Origin: an uncultured Acetobacterium sp. | GTDB lineage: Bacteria; Bacillota; Clostridia; Eubacteriales; Eubacteriaceae | Assembly: GCF_963664135.1 (NCBI RefSeq) | Contig: NZ_OY760905.1 | Span: 744,001 to 808,000, forward strand | Direction of reading: 5' to 3' | DNA: 64,000 bases | Shown here: piece by piece, positions 18,292 through 26,266 of the stretch | Position numbering within the stretch: position 1 is the first letter of the stretch | Layout: every line of letters begins with the position of its first letter | Made by a program: the position numbers and the translations under genes | The notes under the pieces: model-generated | The model's database searches: none | The model's input: only the letters and a program-made list of their open reading frames with translations | What the model was told of the DNA's origin: nothing

Positions 18292-19554
18292 ATGAATTGG
18301 TTTTCAAGACTCATGGGAACAAACCATAAGCCAGCACTGGGCTTTAAAAATCTACTAAAATATCTTGGCCCAGGACTCCTCGTTACGGTCGGTTTTATTG
18401 ACCCGGGAAATTGGGCCTCTAACATTGCCGCCGGTTCTTCTTATGGTTACGCCCTGCTTTGGATGGTCACCCTATCTACCATTATGCTGATCGTGCTGCA
18501 ACACAACGTCGCCCATTTAGGGATTGTCACCGGGGATTGTCTGGCTGAATCAGCTGCCAGACACCTCCCTAAACCATTAGCTCGATTTACACTGGGAACC
18601 GCTATGGTAGCCTCGGTTTCAACCGCCCTTGCCGAAATTCTTGGTGGCGCCATCGCTCTGCAGATGCTTTTTAAAATCCCCATCGTTATTGGCTCCGTAT
18701 TAATGCTGGCATTGACTCTATGGCTGGTATTCAGTCATTCCTATGGTCGTCTGGAAAAGCTGATTATCGGTTTTGTTTCCATTATTGGTTTATCTTTTCT
18801 ATATGAACTAACGCTAGTGGATGTCAACTGGCCGGCGGCCATTTCCGGCTGGACGACAATTAGTATTCCAACTGGTTCGATGCCGATTATTATGTCGGTA
18901 TTGGGCGCAGTGGTCATGCCTCATAATCTGTTTCTTCATTCTGAAATTATCCAGAGCCGTCAATGGAATCTGGAGGATGATGAAGTTATAAAAAAACAAC
19001 TTAAATATGAATTTTTTGATACGCTTTTCTCCATGATCGTTGGTTGGGCGATTAACAGTGCAATGATTATTCTGGCGGCAGCAACCTTTTTCAACCAACA
19101 CTTTCAGGTTACCGAGCTATCCCAGGCTCAGAAGATGCTAATCCCACTGTTAGGGGATTGGGCTGGACTGGTATTTGCAGTGGCCTTGCTTTTTTCTGGC
19201 ATCTCCTCCACCACAACTGCTGGTATTGCCGGCGGCACGATTTTCGCTGGGCTCTTTGGCGAACCCTACGATATTAAAGACAACCATACCAAGTTTGGTG
19301 TTTTTCTGATTCTTATTCTGGCAACATTGGTTATTTTTCTCATTTCAGATCCGTTTAAAGGGCTAATCTACAGTCAGATGCTGTTAAGTATTCAACTGCC
19401 GATCACGGTTGTGTTACAGATTTATCTGACTTCATCCGAAAAGGTAATGGGCTCCTATAAAAACTCTTTGTTTACCAAAACAATCCTGCTTGCCATTGCA
19501 ATTATTCTCACGATTTTAAATATGATGCTGCTATTTTTCGCATTATTCAACTAA
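18292..19554 (+). CDS. NRAMP-family divalent metal (Mn2+/Fe2+) transporter
   Basis: A 420-residue protein with about 11 hydrophobic segments. TM1 carries DPGNW and TM6 carries VVMPHNLFLHS. The Asp and Asn of the first and the Met and His of the second are the metal ligands of NRAMP proteins; keeping the Met points to Mn/Fe rather than the Mg-selective relatives. It imports divalent metal with protons. The ATG at 18292 is chosen because AAGGAGG lies 7 bases upstream; a GTG 21 bases earlier is in frame but precedes that site. It is monocistronic and may be metal-regulated. Confidence 0.9.
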   Translation: MNWFSRLMGTNHKPALGFKNLLKYLGPGLLVTVGFIDPGNWASNIAAGSSYGYALLWMVTLSTIMLIVLQHNVAHLGIVTGDCLAESAARHLPKPLARFTLGTAMVASVSTALAEILGGAIALQMLFKIPIVIGSVLMLALTLWLVFSHSYGRLEKLIIGFVSIIGLSFLYELTLVDVNWPAAISGWTTISIPTGSMPIIMSVLGAVVMPHNLFLHSEIIQSRQWNLEDDEVIKKQLKYEFFDTLFSMIVGWAINSAMIILAAATFFNQHFQVTELSQAQKMLIPLLGDWAGLVFAVALLFSGISSTTTAGIAGGTIFAGLFGEPYDIKDNHTKFGVFLILILATLVIFLISDPFKGLIYSQMLLSIQLPITVVLQIYLTSSEKVMGSYKNSLFTKTILLAIAIILTILNMMLLFFALFN

Positions 19555-19557
19555 AAT

Positions 19558-19599
19558 ATCACTTTCATATGGTTTTCATGATAACCATATGAAAGTGAT
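19558..19599. terminator. Long perfect inverted repeat, probable terminator
   Basis: ATCACTTTCATATGGTT (19558-19574) and AACCATATGAAAGTGAT (19583-19599) form a 17-bp perfect stem directly after the NRAMP stop. The T run comes about 11 bases later, so termination may be weak. An operator role for the next gene is possible. Confidence 0.6.
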
Positions 19600-19663
19600 G
19601 CTTAGTTGTTCCTTTTTTATATCAAATTTTAGTTTTAATTCTAATTTTAATTGAAATGCCTCC

Positions 19664-19694
19664 TTGACACTCACCTTAGGTCATAGCTTATGAT
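19664..19694 (+). promoter_or_regulatory. MerR-type promoter (19-bp spacer) of the TipA-like regulator
   Basis: TTGACA (19664-19669) and TATGAT (19689-19694) are 19 bp apart. The spacer contains the small palindrome ACCTTAGGT. The layout predicts activation by the MerR-family protein encoded just downstream, that is, autoregulation. Confidence 0.8.
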
Positions 19695-19761
19695 AGACTC
19701 AGGTAAGGGCAACACTACTTACCGAAATTAGCTGAAAAACAGTTCTGCAAGGAGAATCAAA

Positions 19762-20499
19762 ATGAAGATGACAGTTAAAGAAGTCGCTAACCTCACCGGC
19801 GTCAGTGTGCGCACTCTTCACTACTATCACCGTGAAGGAATTCTGATGCCATGTGAGATAACTGAAAACAAGTATCGATACTATGATGAAACTAATCTCG
19901 AGCAACTCCAGAATATTCTATTCCTGCGCGAGTTGGATTTTTCCATCCAGGAAATCAAAGGGATACTGGCCAATCCCAATTATGATGAAATGGACTCGTT
20001 TAAAAAACAGCGACATCTGCTCCAACTCAAACGTAACCGTCTTGATAAACTCATTGCATTACTGGATCAAAAATTACAAGGAGAAGAAACCATGAATTTT
20101 AAACCATTTGATATGAAAAATATTGAAGAAAATCAGAAGAAATATGCCAAAGAAACCAAAGAACGTTGGGGAAACACCGACGCTTATCATCAAAGCAAAC
20201 AGAAAACAAATGGATACACCCCTGAGAACTGGGCGACTATCCACAACGAAACTGAAGCTATTTATGCCAGCTTTGTTGCCAATATGGATAAGGAAACATC
20301 TGACCCGGCTGTTCAGGATCTGATCGCTCAGTGGCAGAGCAACATTACCAAACATTATTATGACTGCACCAAAGAAATTTTAGCGGGATTGGGACTGATG
20401 TACGTTCATGACAATCGCTTCAAGGAAAATATCGATGAACACGCACCCGGATTGGCTCAGTTTATGAGCGATGCCATTGGAATTTATACGTCCAATTAG
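19762..20499 (+). CDS. TipA-like MerR regulator with TipAS drug-binding domain
   Basis: A 245-residue protein. Residues 3-72 form a MerR winged helix (TVKEVANLTGVSVRTLHYYH, then NKYRYYDE), residues 75-110 a coiled coil, and residues about 112-243 a TipAS domain (KERWGNTDAYHQSK, the terminal helices with HAPGLAQFM). TipA proteins bind antibiotics covalently or tightly and activate their own promoter; a MerR-type promoter precedes this gene. In Streptomyces a second start yields the TipAS domain alone. Here codon 111 is an ATG with AAGGAG 8 bases upstream, so the same dual product is likely. No exporter follows: the gene is closed by its own terminator. Confidence 0.88.
   Translation: MKMTVKEVANLTGVSVRTLHYYHREGILMPCEITENKYRYYDETNLEQLQNILFLRELDFSIQEIKGILANPNYDEMDSFKKQRHLLQLKRNRLDKLIALLDQKLQGEETMNFKPFDMKNIEENQKKYAKETKERWGNTDAYHQSKQKTNGYTPENWATIHNETEAIYASFVANMDKETSDPAVQDLIAQWQSNITKHYYDCTKEILAGLGLMYVHDNRFKENIDEHAPGLAQFMSDAIGIYTSN
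20078..20094 (+). promoter_or_regulatory. Internal ribosome binding site and start for a free TipAS domain
   Basis: AAGGAG at 20078-20083 is followed after 8 bases by ATG at 20092, in frame with the regulator (codon 111). Initiation here would give a 135-residue TipAS protein without the DNA-binding domain, as known for tipA. Confidence 0.65.
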
Positions 20500-20859
20500 G
20501 GTATTTGAACCATATTCCATTATAATATTCAAATAATTAAGAACCATTTTGGGATTTTGTACCACATTTTCCTCAAAATGGTTCTTTTTTTCCTAATCGG
20601 TCTATTATCTCATTGTGCAAACCCACTACAATTTCCACTTCTTAATATCCACTTAAAATACCGGATTATTAAAAAGTTCAATAAATCTTAATCTTTTGTT
20701 AACATAACGTTCACATTCATCTGTTATTATTTATTCAATAGATCAATTCAGGCACCATATGTCTATTTGAAACCTTTGCCAAATATTTTTTCAGTAAACA
20801 GAAAATCGAATCCGGTTGCTAAAAAATCTGGCCAATAAATAATGTTTAGGAGAAATAAA
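20500..20859. other. Intergenic region
   Basis: It contains the terminator at 20540-20592. The rest (20600-20850) is A/T-rich with no gene; a promoter for the small gene at 20860 must lie here but no clear consensus pair was found. Confidence 0.5.
20540..20592 (+). terminator. Rho-independent terminator
   Basis: AGAACCATTTTG pairs with CAAAATGGTTCT, followed by a run of seven T. It closes the TipA-like gene. Confidence 0.88.
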
Positions 20860-21252
20860 ATGAACCAATTAACTATAAATAATTACTTACCCATGGCCGA
20901 TATCGAAAAGAAAGTCCGAATGATCAGTCAGAATTTCAATAGCTCACATATCAAAGAAGTATTTGAACAGCCGCAAAAAACTTGCATGAAATTTTTAAAA
21001 AGTCTCTGGTCAGATGTTAACATTGAAAACCACTGTAATCTGACTAATATTGATTTTAATCGGATTTCCAAAACTGCGGACATTCAGATTCCCGAAACCA
21101 TCGATGCGCAGTGTTTAGGTTGCCTCAATGAAAGCAAACATAAACTTTCGGCCTTTGAACAATTATTCCTTTCCAACTACAGCTTAGCCATGAATGACTT
21201 TGAAGACGGCAAGATCAAGGAATCCTATTCCGATTATGACCGCTATTTATAA
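20860..21252 (+). CDS. Small protein of unknown function
   Basis: A 130-residue protein starting MNQLTINNYL; the ATG has AGGAG 8 bases upstream, better than the in-frame ATG 18 bases earlier. The sequence is helical and hydrophilic, with cysteines in NHCNLTN and AQCLGCLNE that could bind a metal, and ends SYSDYDRYL. There is no signal peptide or membrane helix. I do not recognise the family. It is monocistronic and convergent with a decayed alcohol dehydrogenase. Confidence 0.6.
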   Translation: MNQLTINNYLPMADIEKKVRMISQNFNSSHIKEVFEQPQKTCMKFLKSLWSDVNIENHCNLTNIDFNRISKTADIQIPETIDAQCLGCLNESKHKLSAFEQLFLSNYSLAMNDFEDGKIKESYSDYDRYL

Positions 21253-21254
21253 TC

Positions 21255-21706
21255 CTACGGCATTTTAAAGAGACATAATCGGGTTTGCAGCTCAGAATTT
21301 TTGCCAGCAAGGCGTTAAGTTCTTTGATGCTCCCATTGGGATTGATGGCCTGGATAAGCGCATCAATTGAACTGGTGGCAAAACGCTCATGGGCAGTTCA
21401 TCCAGAAGCTCTGGAAGCAACACGGCGAAATCGGCATACAGTTCATCGACAGCCAGTCCGAATTTTGACTGAATGGCAGTTAGTTCCAGAATCGAAATAT
21501 TGGTGACCTCACTACCGGTACCGCAGGTGGTGGGGATCAGAATCAATTCTTTATCTCTGATAATTTCCAGCTCTTTATTAAACAGATCTACTACCGGTAC
21601 GGTCACTGATAAAAACTAGATCACCTTGTCCGATCTGAAAGTGTTCACACAGTTCACTACAGTCTTCAAACTCCAGAATTTTTGGCTTGATTCTAAATTG
21701 TTTCAT
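21255..21706 (-). pseudogene. Remnant of an iron-containing alcohol dehydrogenase (4-hydroxybutyrate dehydrogenase-like)
   Basis: The start is intact: AGGAG before ATG 21706, then MKQFRIKPKILEFEDC up to FISDR. The frame then jumps near 21600 to VPVVDLF...LILIPTTCGTGSEVTNISI, the GTGSE segment of group III (iron-containing) alcohol dehydrogenases. A second frame change near 21385 leads to FATSSIDALIQA, and a further deletion joins this to NPNGSIKELNALLAKIL, which belongs near the C-terminus. About 150 codons remain from a family of roughly 370-390. The iron-binding histidines are gone, so no activity is possible. Multiple internal deletions argue for real decay rather than sequencing error. 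Confidence 0.85.
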
Positions 21707-21886
21707 CTTTTCTCCTATCTGTAAGTATTTCCACCAGGTCATTCGACCCGGAAAATTAAAATAGTTAATATTATGATAGCTTTTAACCATTATTTACAAT
21801 AAAATAAATGAGTACTATTTCTGAAAAATCGAATGATTATTAAATTCCTTTCGTGTTTTAATCTAAAAATAATCTTTGGAGGAACC

Positions 21887-22411
21887 ATGTTAAAAGACAA
21901 AATTATTAACGCCATCAATGAGGTCGGGTTCGACGAGTACAAAGAAATTTCGTCAGCCGACATTATTTTTGCCGACGCTGTTTTTGCCAGCTGCAAAACA
22001 AACACCTGTGGAAATTTCGGACAAAACCATTCCTGTCCACCGCTTTCAGGCGACATGGAGGCTAATAAACAACGGTTCTTAAATTATGATCACGCCATAA
22101 TCCTCAATAAAATTATGTTTCTGGGGGAATATTATGAAAAAATGGAATCGAGTATGACTGAAGTTTTTGAATTATTGGATCAACTGCGCAACAAACTTGA
22201 AGATGAACCCATTATGATTGCTGGTCCCGGCGGCTGTAATCTTTGCGCAGAGTGTTCCGCCAAAACATCCGAGCCCTGCCGTTTTCCAGAACAGAAGCGT
22301 TATTCCATGGAAGGCAGTGGCATGGATATTGTGACCATGTCAAGAAGTCTCGGGATGACCTACAATGCCGGAGAAAAGAAGGTCGGGTTTTTTATGATGG
22401 TGCTTTATTAA
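21887..22411 (+). CDS. DUF2284-type cysteine-rich metal-binding protein
   Basis: A 174-residue protein. The ATG at 21887 has GGAGG upstream. Cysteines are grouped as in DUF2284 proteins: ASCKTNTCGNFGQNHSCPP near residues 34-54, then GGCNLCAECSAKTSEPCRFP near 115-135. This spacing suggests one or two iron-sulfur or zinc sites. The C-terminal GMDIVTMSRSLGMTYN is also typical of the family. The biochemical role is not known; relatives are common in anaerobes and may shuttle electrons or bind corrinoid-related ligands. It is monocistronic, divergent from the alcohol dehydrogenase remnant. Confidence 0.75.
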   Translation: MLKDKIINAINEVGFDEYKEISSADIIFADAVFASCKTNTCGNFGQNHSCPPLSGDMEANKQRFLNYDHAIILNKIMFLGEYYEKMESSMTEVFELLDQLRNKLEDEPIMIAGPGGCNLCAECSAKTSEPCRFPEQKRYSMEGSGMDIVTMSRSLGMTYNAGEKKVGFFMMVLY

Positions 22412-22565
22412 TTTAACCACCTCAACTGTTACGAGCATCGGCGACTTTATTAATGGCACTATCATTAAATCAATTAATTAAATACTTAAACTCTAGCCTC
22501 TGTCGTCGCTGTCAGGGGCTGCTTTGTTTCTTTATCCAAATCTTCTCATGATCCTAATCATGTGC

Positions 22566-23873
22566 CTACCACATATTATTCAATTTTCCCATGGCTTCTT
22601 GAGTTTCTTTAATCCGTCGTTTGAGCCAGCTCTCATCAAATTCACTTTGAAACAGAAAACGGGTCTCGTTCTCAATAGTCCAGTCATCGTCAGAAATACC
22701 GGATACACGTTGAAAAAGCTGTGAACCAGGTAATGGATAAGGTACGTTAAATGAGCTTTCTTCAAGATCCAGGGATAACGAAAATGCCAGGGTTTCTTCG
22801 ATGGTTTCAATGGTTTCCCCGGGGTAGCCCACAATAAAAAAACCGGCACATTTAACATTATTCCGTTTAAATACCTGAACCCCTTCTCTAATCCCCTTAA
22901 TCGTGGTTTTCTTGTTCATTAGTTCCAAAATCCGATTATTACCGGATTCAATTCCCAGATATACTTTGTAGCAGCCCGATTTCTTCATCAGGCTGACAAT
23001 TTCGTCGGTTATCCCATCAACCCGAGACAAGCAACTCCAGGTAATATTCAACTTCTGATCAATTAGTCGCTGACAAAAACTTTTGATAAATTTCGGATTA
23101 AAGGTAAACAGATCATCGGCAATCCATAAAGTATCATAACCATAAGATAGGATATCTTCGATCTCTTCGAAAATTTTATCCAGATCTCTGAAGCGAACCC
23201 GGTTTCCAAAAATTGGTTTTGAACAAAAATCGCAGGAAAACTTGCAGCCATAGGTCATCATAATCGATGCTCTTTTATGGCCAGTAACCTGATGACACAA
23301 TTCCTGATACCTTTTATGGTCAAAACCATCCCGATCAGGTTTCGGGCAAGCATCAATTTCCTGGCTGCTGAGATAACCATGGCTTAAATCATTCAAATCC
23401 ATCATTTGCTTATAAAGTCCGGGATACCTATCCGTCTGAAGATTTTTTAAAAAATCTCTGGCATCCGATGCCTTGAAGTAATCATTACAAAATTCCGGAA
23501 AGCTTTTCGCAGCCTCGCCCACGAAAACATGATCGAATTCCCTGGCAAATTTTTCCGGATACAGCGACGGCAACGGCCCGCCGGTTACATAATGACTGTT
23601 CGGATTCACTTCTCTGAGGGTCTTCAGCAATTCAACAGCATTTTTTGCCAGCGTCGTCATCACATAGATACCGGTAATGTCCGGTTGATAGGCCTGGGCT
23701 TTTTTAATGGCCTCATCAAAGGTCATAAAGGTACAATCCAGTTTCATCACATCAATCTGGTGTTGTTTTAAGATCCCGGAAAGAATACTGATCCCGAGGG
23801 GTGAAAACAATTGGTCTTTAACCATACCGGTATAAAAATATGGATAAATTAATAGAACTTTTTTTTGTTTCAC
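22566..23873 (-). CDS. B12-binding radical SAM protein
   Basis: A 435-residue protein. Residues 5-130 form a cobalamin-binding Rossmann domain (PLGISILSGILKQH, GIYVMTTLAKNA, TGGPLPSLYPE, VFVGEA). Residues about 200-400 form the radical SAM barrel with CKFSCDFC (C-X3-C-X2-C) binding the [4Fe-4S] cluster, and YLGIESGNNRILELM and GYPGETIETIEETL further on. Such class B enzymes methylate unreactive carbons or rearrange and cyclise rings (BchE/HpnP group). The substrate is unknown. It overlaps the upstream unknown gene by four bases (ATGA), so the two are translationally coupled and probably act in one pathway. Confidence 0.88.
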   Translation of the reverse strand: MKQKKVLLIYPYFYTGMVKDQLFSPLGISILSGILKQHQIDVMKLDCTFMTFDEAIKKAQAYQPDITGIYVMTTLAKNAVELLKTLREVNPNSHYVTGGPLPSLYPEKFAREFDHVFVGEAAKSFPEFCNDYFKASDARDFLKNLQTDRYPGLYKQMMDLNDLSHGYLSSQEIDACPKPDRDGFDHKRYQELCHQVTGHKRASIMMTYGCKFSCDFCSKPIFGNRVRFRDLDKIFEEIEDILSYGYDTLWIADDLFTFNPKFIKSFCQRLIDQKLNITWSCLSRVDGITDEIVSLMKKSGCYKVYLGIESGNNRILELMNKKTTIKGIREGVQVFKRNNVKCAGFFIVGYPGETIETIEETLAFSLSLDLEESSFNVPYPLPGSQLFQRVSGISDDDWTIENETRFLFQSEFDESWLKRRIKETQEAMGKLNNMW

Positions 23874-24664
23874 TGAGATACCTCTTTAAATTTTATGACA
23901 TATTTATAATGGTCGAACTGTTGGGTGTTCCATGAAAGTTCACTTTCGAAACCTGACCAACAGTAACTGTCACTGATTGACTCCCGACCCCAGTACAGTG
24001 TGCTCGCAACATTTTGGGGAATCTGTTTTTCTGCCATGGAAAAGGCTAATTTTAATTTCTGACTATAAAGTTCCACGTTCTCTTCAATTTTTTGCCATCC
24101 AGTCGGGGGTGATGTCAGCTTTCCATTAGAGAGGCCTTGATCAAAGTAGCTGCCGCCTAATTCATTCATGATGAAAAATTTTCGGTTGTTATGATTTGCC
24201 GTCGTTTTCAGACTTAAATCCAATGCGATGCTATTGTCCCGAAACTCAGCCAGTATCACACCCTCTGCCAGCGACGGAACTGTTAAAAAAGATGATTTAA
24301 CCTTAAATATTTTCCGAAACTTGCTTCCTAATTTGAGAAAAGCCATTTGTCTGTTTTCCTGTTTCATGTAAACAAGTGTTGTGAATTTCTCTAACATTCG
24401 GGTCAAAAGATGGGTGCTCACTCCAAAAAACGCCCACACCAGTTGTTGATCAATTTCGAAGCGGATTTCAAAGCTATTGTCTATTTTGTTAATGCTTTTT
24501 ACGGAGGAAAAATAGGTATATCCATTAGTCTGCAATGCGCAGGCTCCCAGTCCCATTCCTTCTTCCAGGAGCAGAGTGCTGCCATAAAAGACCAAAATCC
24601 CCCGATCCAGTCCGCTGGAAACCCCCATCCCCTTGTAAGTATCCGTCATATCAAAAGTCAGCAT
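23870..24664 (-). CDS. Unknown protein coupled to the radical SAM gene
   Basis: A 264-residue soluble protein without signal peptide or membrane helix. The sequence is rich in beta strands and aromatic residues (SGLDRGILVFYGSTLLLEEG, NELGGSYFDQG, SDSYCWSGFESELSW). The N-terminal part suggests an all-beta, lipocalin-like or jelly-roll fold. I do not recognise the family. AAAGGA lies 5 bases before the ATG, and the stop overlaps the start of the B12-binding radical SAM gene. It is probably a substrate-binding or partner protein of that enzyme (inference from gene order). Confidence 0.6.
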   Translation of the reverse strand: MLTFDMTDTYKGMGVSSGLDRGILVFYGSTLLLEEGMGLGACALQTNGYTYFSSVKSINKIDNSFEIRFEIDQQLVWAFFGVSTHLLTRMLEKFTTLVYMKQENRQMAFLKLGSKFRKIFKVKSSFLTVPSLAEGVILAEFRDNSIALDLSLKTTANHNNRKFFIMNELGGSYFDQGLSNGKLTSPPTGWQKIEENVELYSQKLKLAFSMAEKQIPQNVASTLYWGRESISDSYCWSGFESELSWNTQQFDHYKYVIKFKEVSQ

Positions 24665-24997
24665 AGGAATCCTTTCTTTTCAGGAAGATCTCTCTTTGTA
24701 TTCCGTCATTCTTCCTGACTATTACATACCCATTTTTATGCAAATTAATAAATTCCGCTTTTCCAACTTTCAATTTAAGTTATCACGTAAGCACTAAACA
24801 TGCAAAGCCTCCGACAGATAAAATCCGTTGGAGGCTTTCGTTCAATCTTGGTCTCTGATAATGCGAGACCGATTTCTCATTCATCTCTTTATTATTCTCT
24901 AGGTTTACAAGGTGTTCGGGCAACCATGTACCAACGCAACGGCATGGTGTGGATTGCCCAGGATTTTCCAGATCACATAATGGTATGTGTCTTCCTC
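24665..24997. other. Intergenic region with one stem-loop
   Basis: The only structure is the stem at 24804-24838. The sequence from 24840 to 24997 is less A/T-rich than expected for a spacer and follows the end of the frameshifted ChW gene, so it may be residual 3' sequence of that locus. No gene is supported. Confidence 0.4.
24804..24838. terminator. Probable terminator stem
   Basis: AAAGCCTCC and GGAGGCTTT pair across a 17-base loop. T runs on both sides are short, so it is a weak or bidirectional terminator for the minus-strand ChW locus. Confidence 0.5.
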
Positions 24998-26170
24998 TTA
25001 ATATCCAAAATCAGTAAAGTTATGATCCAGATGATATTCGATATTGGCATCATGCAATTTGGCATTGGTGGTTTCAACCAGTTCCCCGAACATGACATTT
25101 GGAAATGCATACAAATCACCCCCAAGGGGTTGCGCGACTGTCCACTCGTTGGTGCTGTCAATGTCATAGGGGGCATCACTTGCTCCGCTCTCAGTGACAA
25201 TAATTTTGTTATCACCGGGACTGCCAAAATCAAATTTTAAATACAGCGGATCTTTGGGATGAATGTCCCATACCGTTGACTTCCAGAGATGACAGGTACT
25301 GATTTTAATCGTCCCGCCATTTTGGGTTGTTGCGACCACCTCATAATAGCCACCCAGGTTCTGACCCAGTGATGCGGCAAAGGTTCGGTCAATGCAATAG
25401 CTGTCGGTGAAATAGATAATGTGAGTGCTGGGTTCAGTGTAAGAGTACCAGAGCCCATTCATTTTGCTGATAAAATCTTCGCTGGTCAGGTTTCCAATAA
25501 AGGGACGGACAGTGGATCCCGGTGCCGCTGCACCTTTATTGACGATCACGATCCAGATCCCTTCCAGCCGATAGGATAGACCAGAGGTTCCGGCACTTTC
25601 CCCGTTTTTCGCCCAATCCAGCCAGCCCACATTCTGGGCATGAACCTGATAGTAGCCAACATAATTTTCCGCATCTGCGCCGGTATTACGATACTGGTTA
25701 GCAGGTCACAGCGGGCAAACACCCCGTAACCGATGGATTTCACCGTATCCGGAATGACCATGTTTTCCAACGCACTGCATTCCCAAAAGGCGTTGGGGCC
25801 GATGGTCTCAAGCTTTTGTGGCATCTCGATGTTTTTCAGTCCAGTGCATCCCCAGAAGGCCGCTGCCAATCGACAGAACCCCTTCTGGCAGAACAATGCT
25901 TTTAAGACTAATGCAATGTGAAAAAGCGTATTCACCAATGCTGACAACTGCTTTTCCATTCAGTGTTGATGGCACGGTCACATCGCCGCCGCTGCCAAGA
26001 TATTTGACAATCCTGACTCCAGTCAGATCATCTTCAACTTGAAAATCCGCTTCAACCGCATTTGCTGGAATACCCGCTGTTTCATTTTGAGCCAGCGCCG
26101 TAACTGGTAAGAAACAGATCAACATCAGGGTTGCCAGCAAACAAACCCATTTCTTCAGTTCCGTTTTCAT
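24998..26170 (-). pseudogene. Frameshifted secreted leucine-rich (BspA-like) / ChW-repeat protein
   Basis: Three consecutive frames make one gene. It starts at ATG 26170 (AAGGAGG upstream) with a signal peptide (residues 1-28, ending ALAQ). Leucine-rich repeats of the BspA type follow (VPSTLNGKAVVSIGEYAF, NIEMPQKLETIGPNAFWECS, VIPDTVKSIGYGVFARCD). Near 25862 the frame shifts, consistent with loss of a GC pair, and near 25680 it shifts back. It continues as a ChW repeat (HAQNVGWLDWAKNGESAGTS) and a C-terminal domain of unknown type. The two shifts compensate. Decay or assembly error are both possible. Intact relatives are surface or secreted adhesins. Confidence 0.75.
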
Positions 26171-26266
26171 TATCATTTCCTCCTTGTTGTTTTGAACCAT
26201 CCGTCCATTCCATACAATCAGCTGATCATCACCCATTTTCCGCCGCTTCCCAACGCCGTCAACTCA

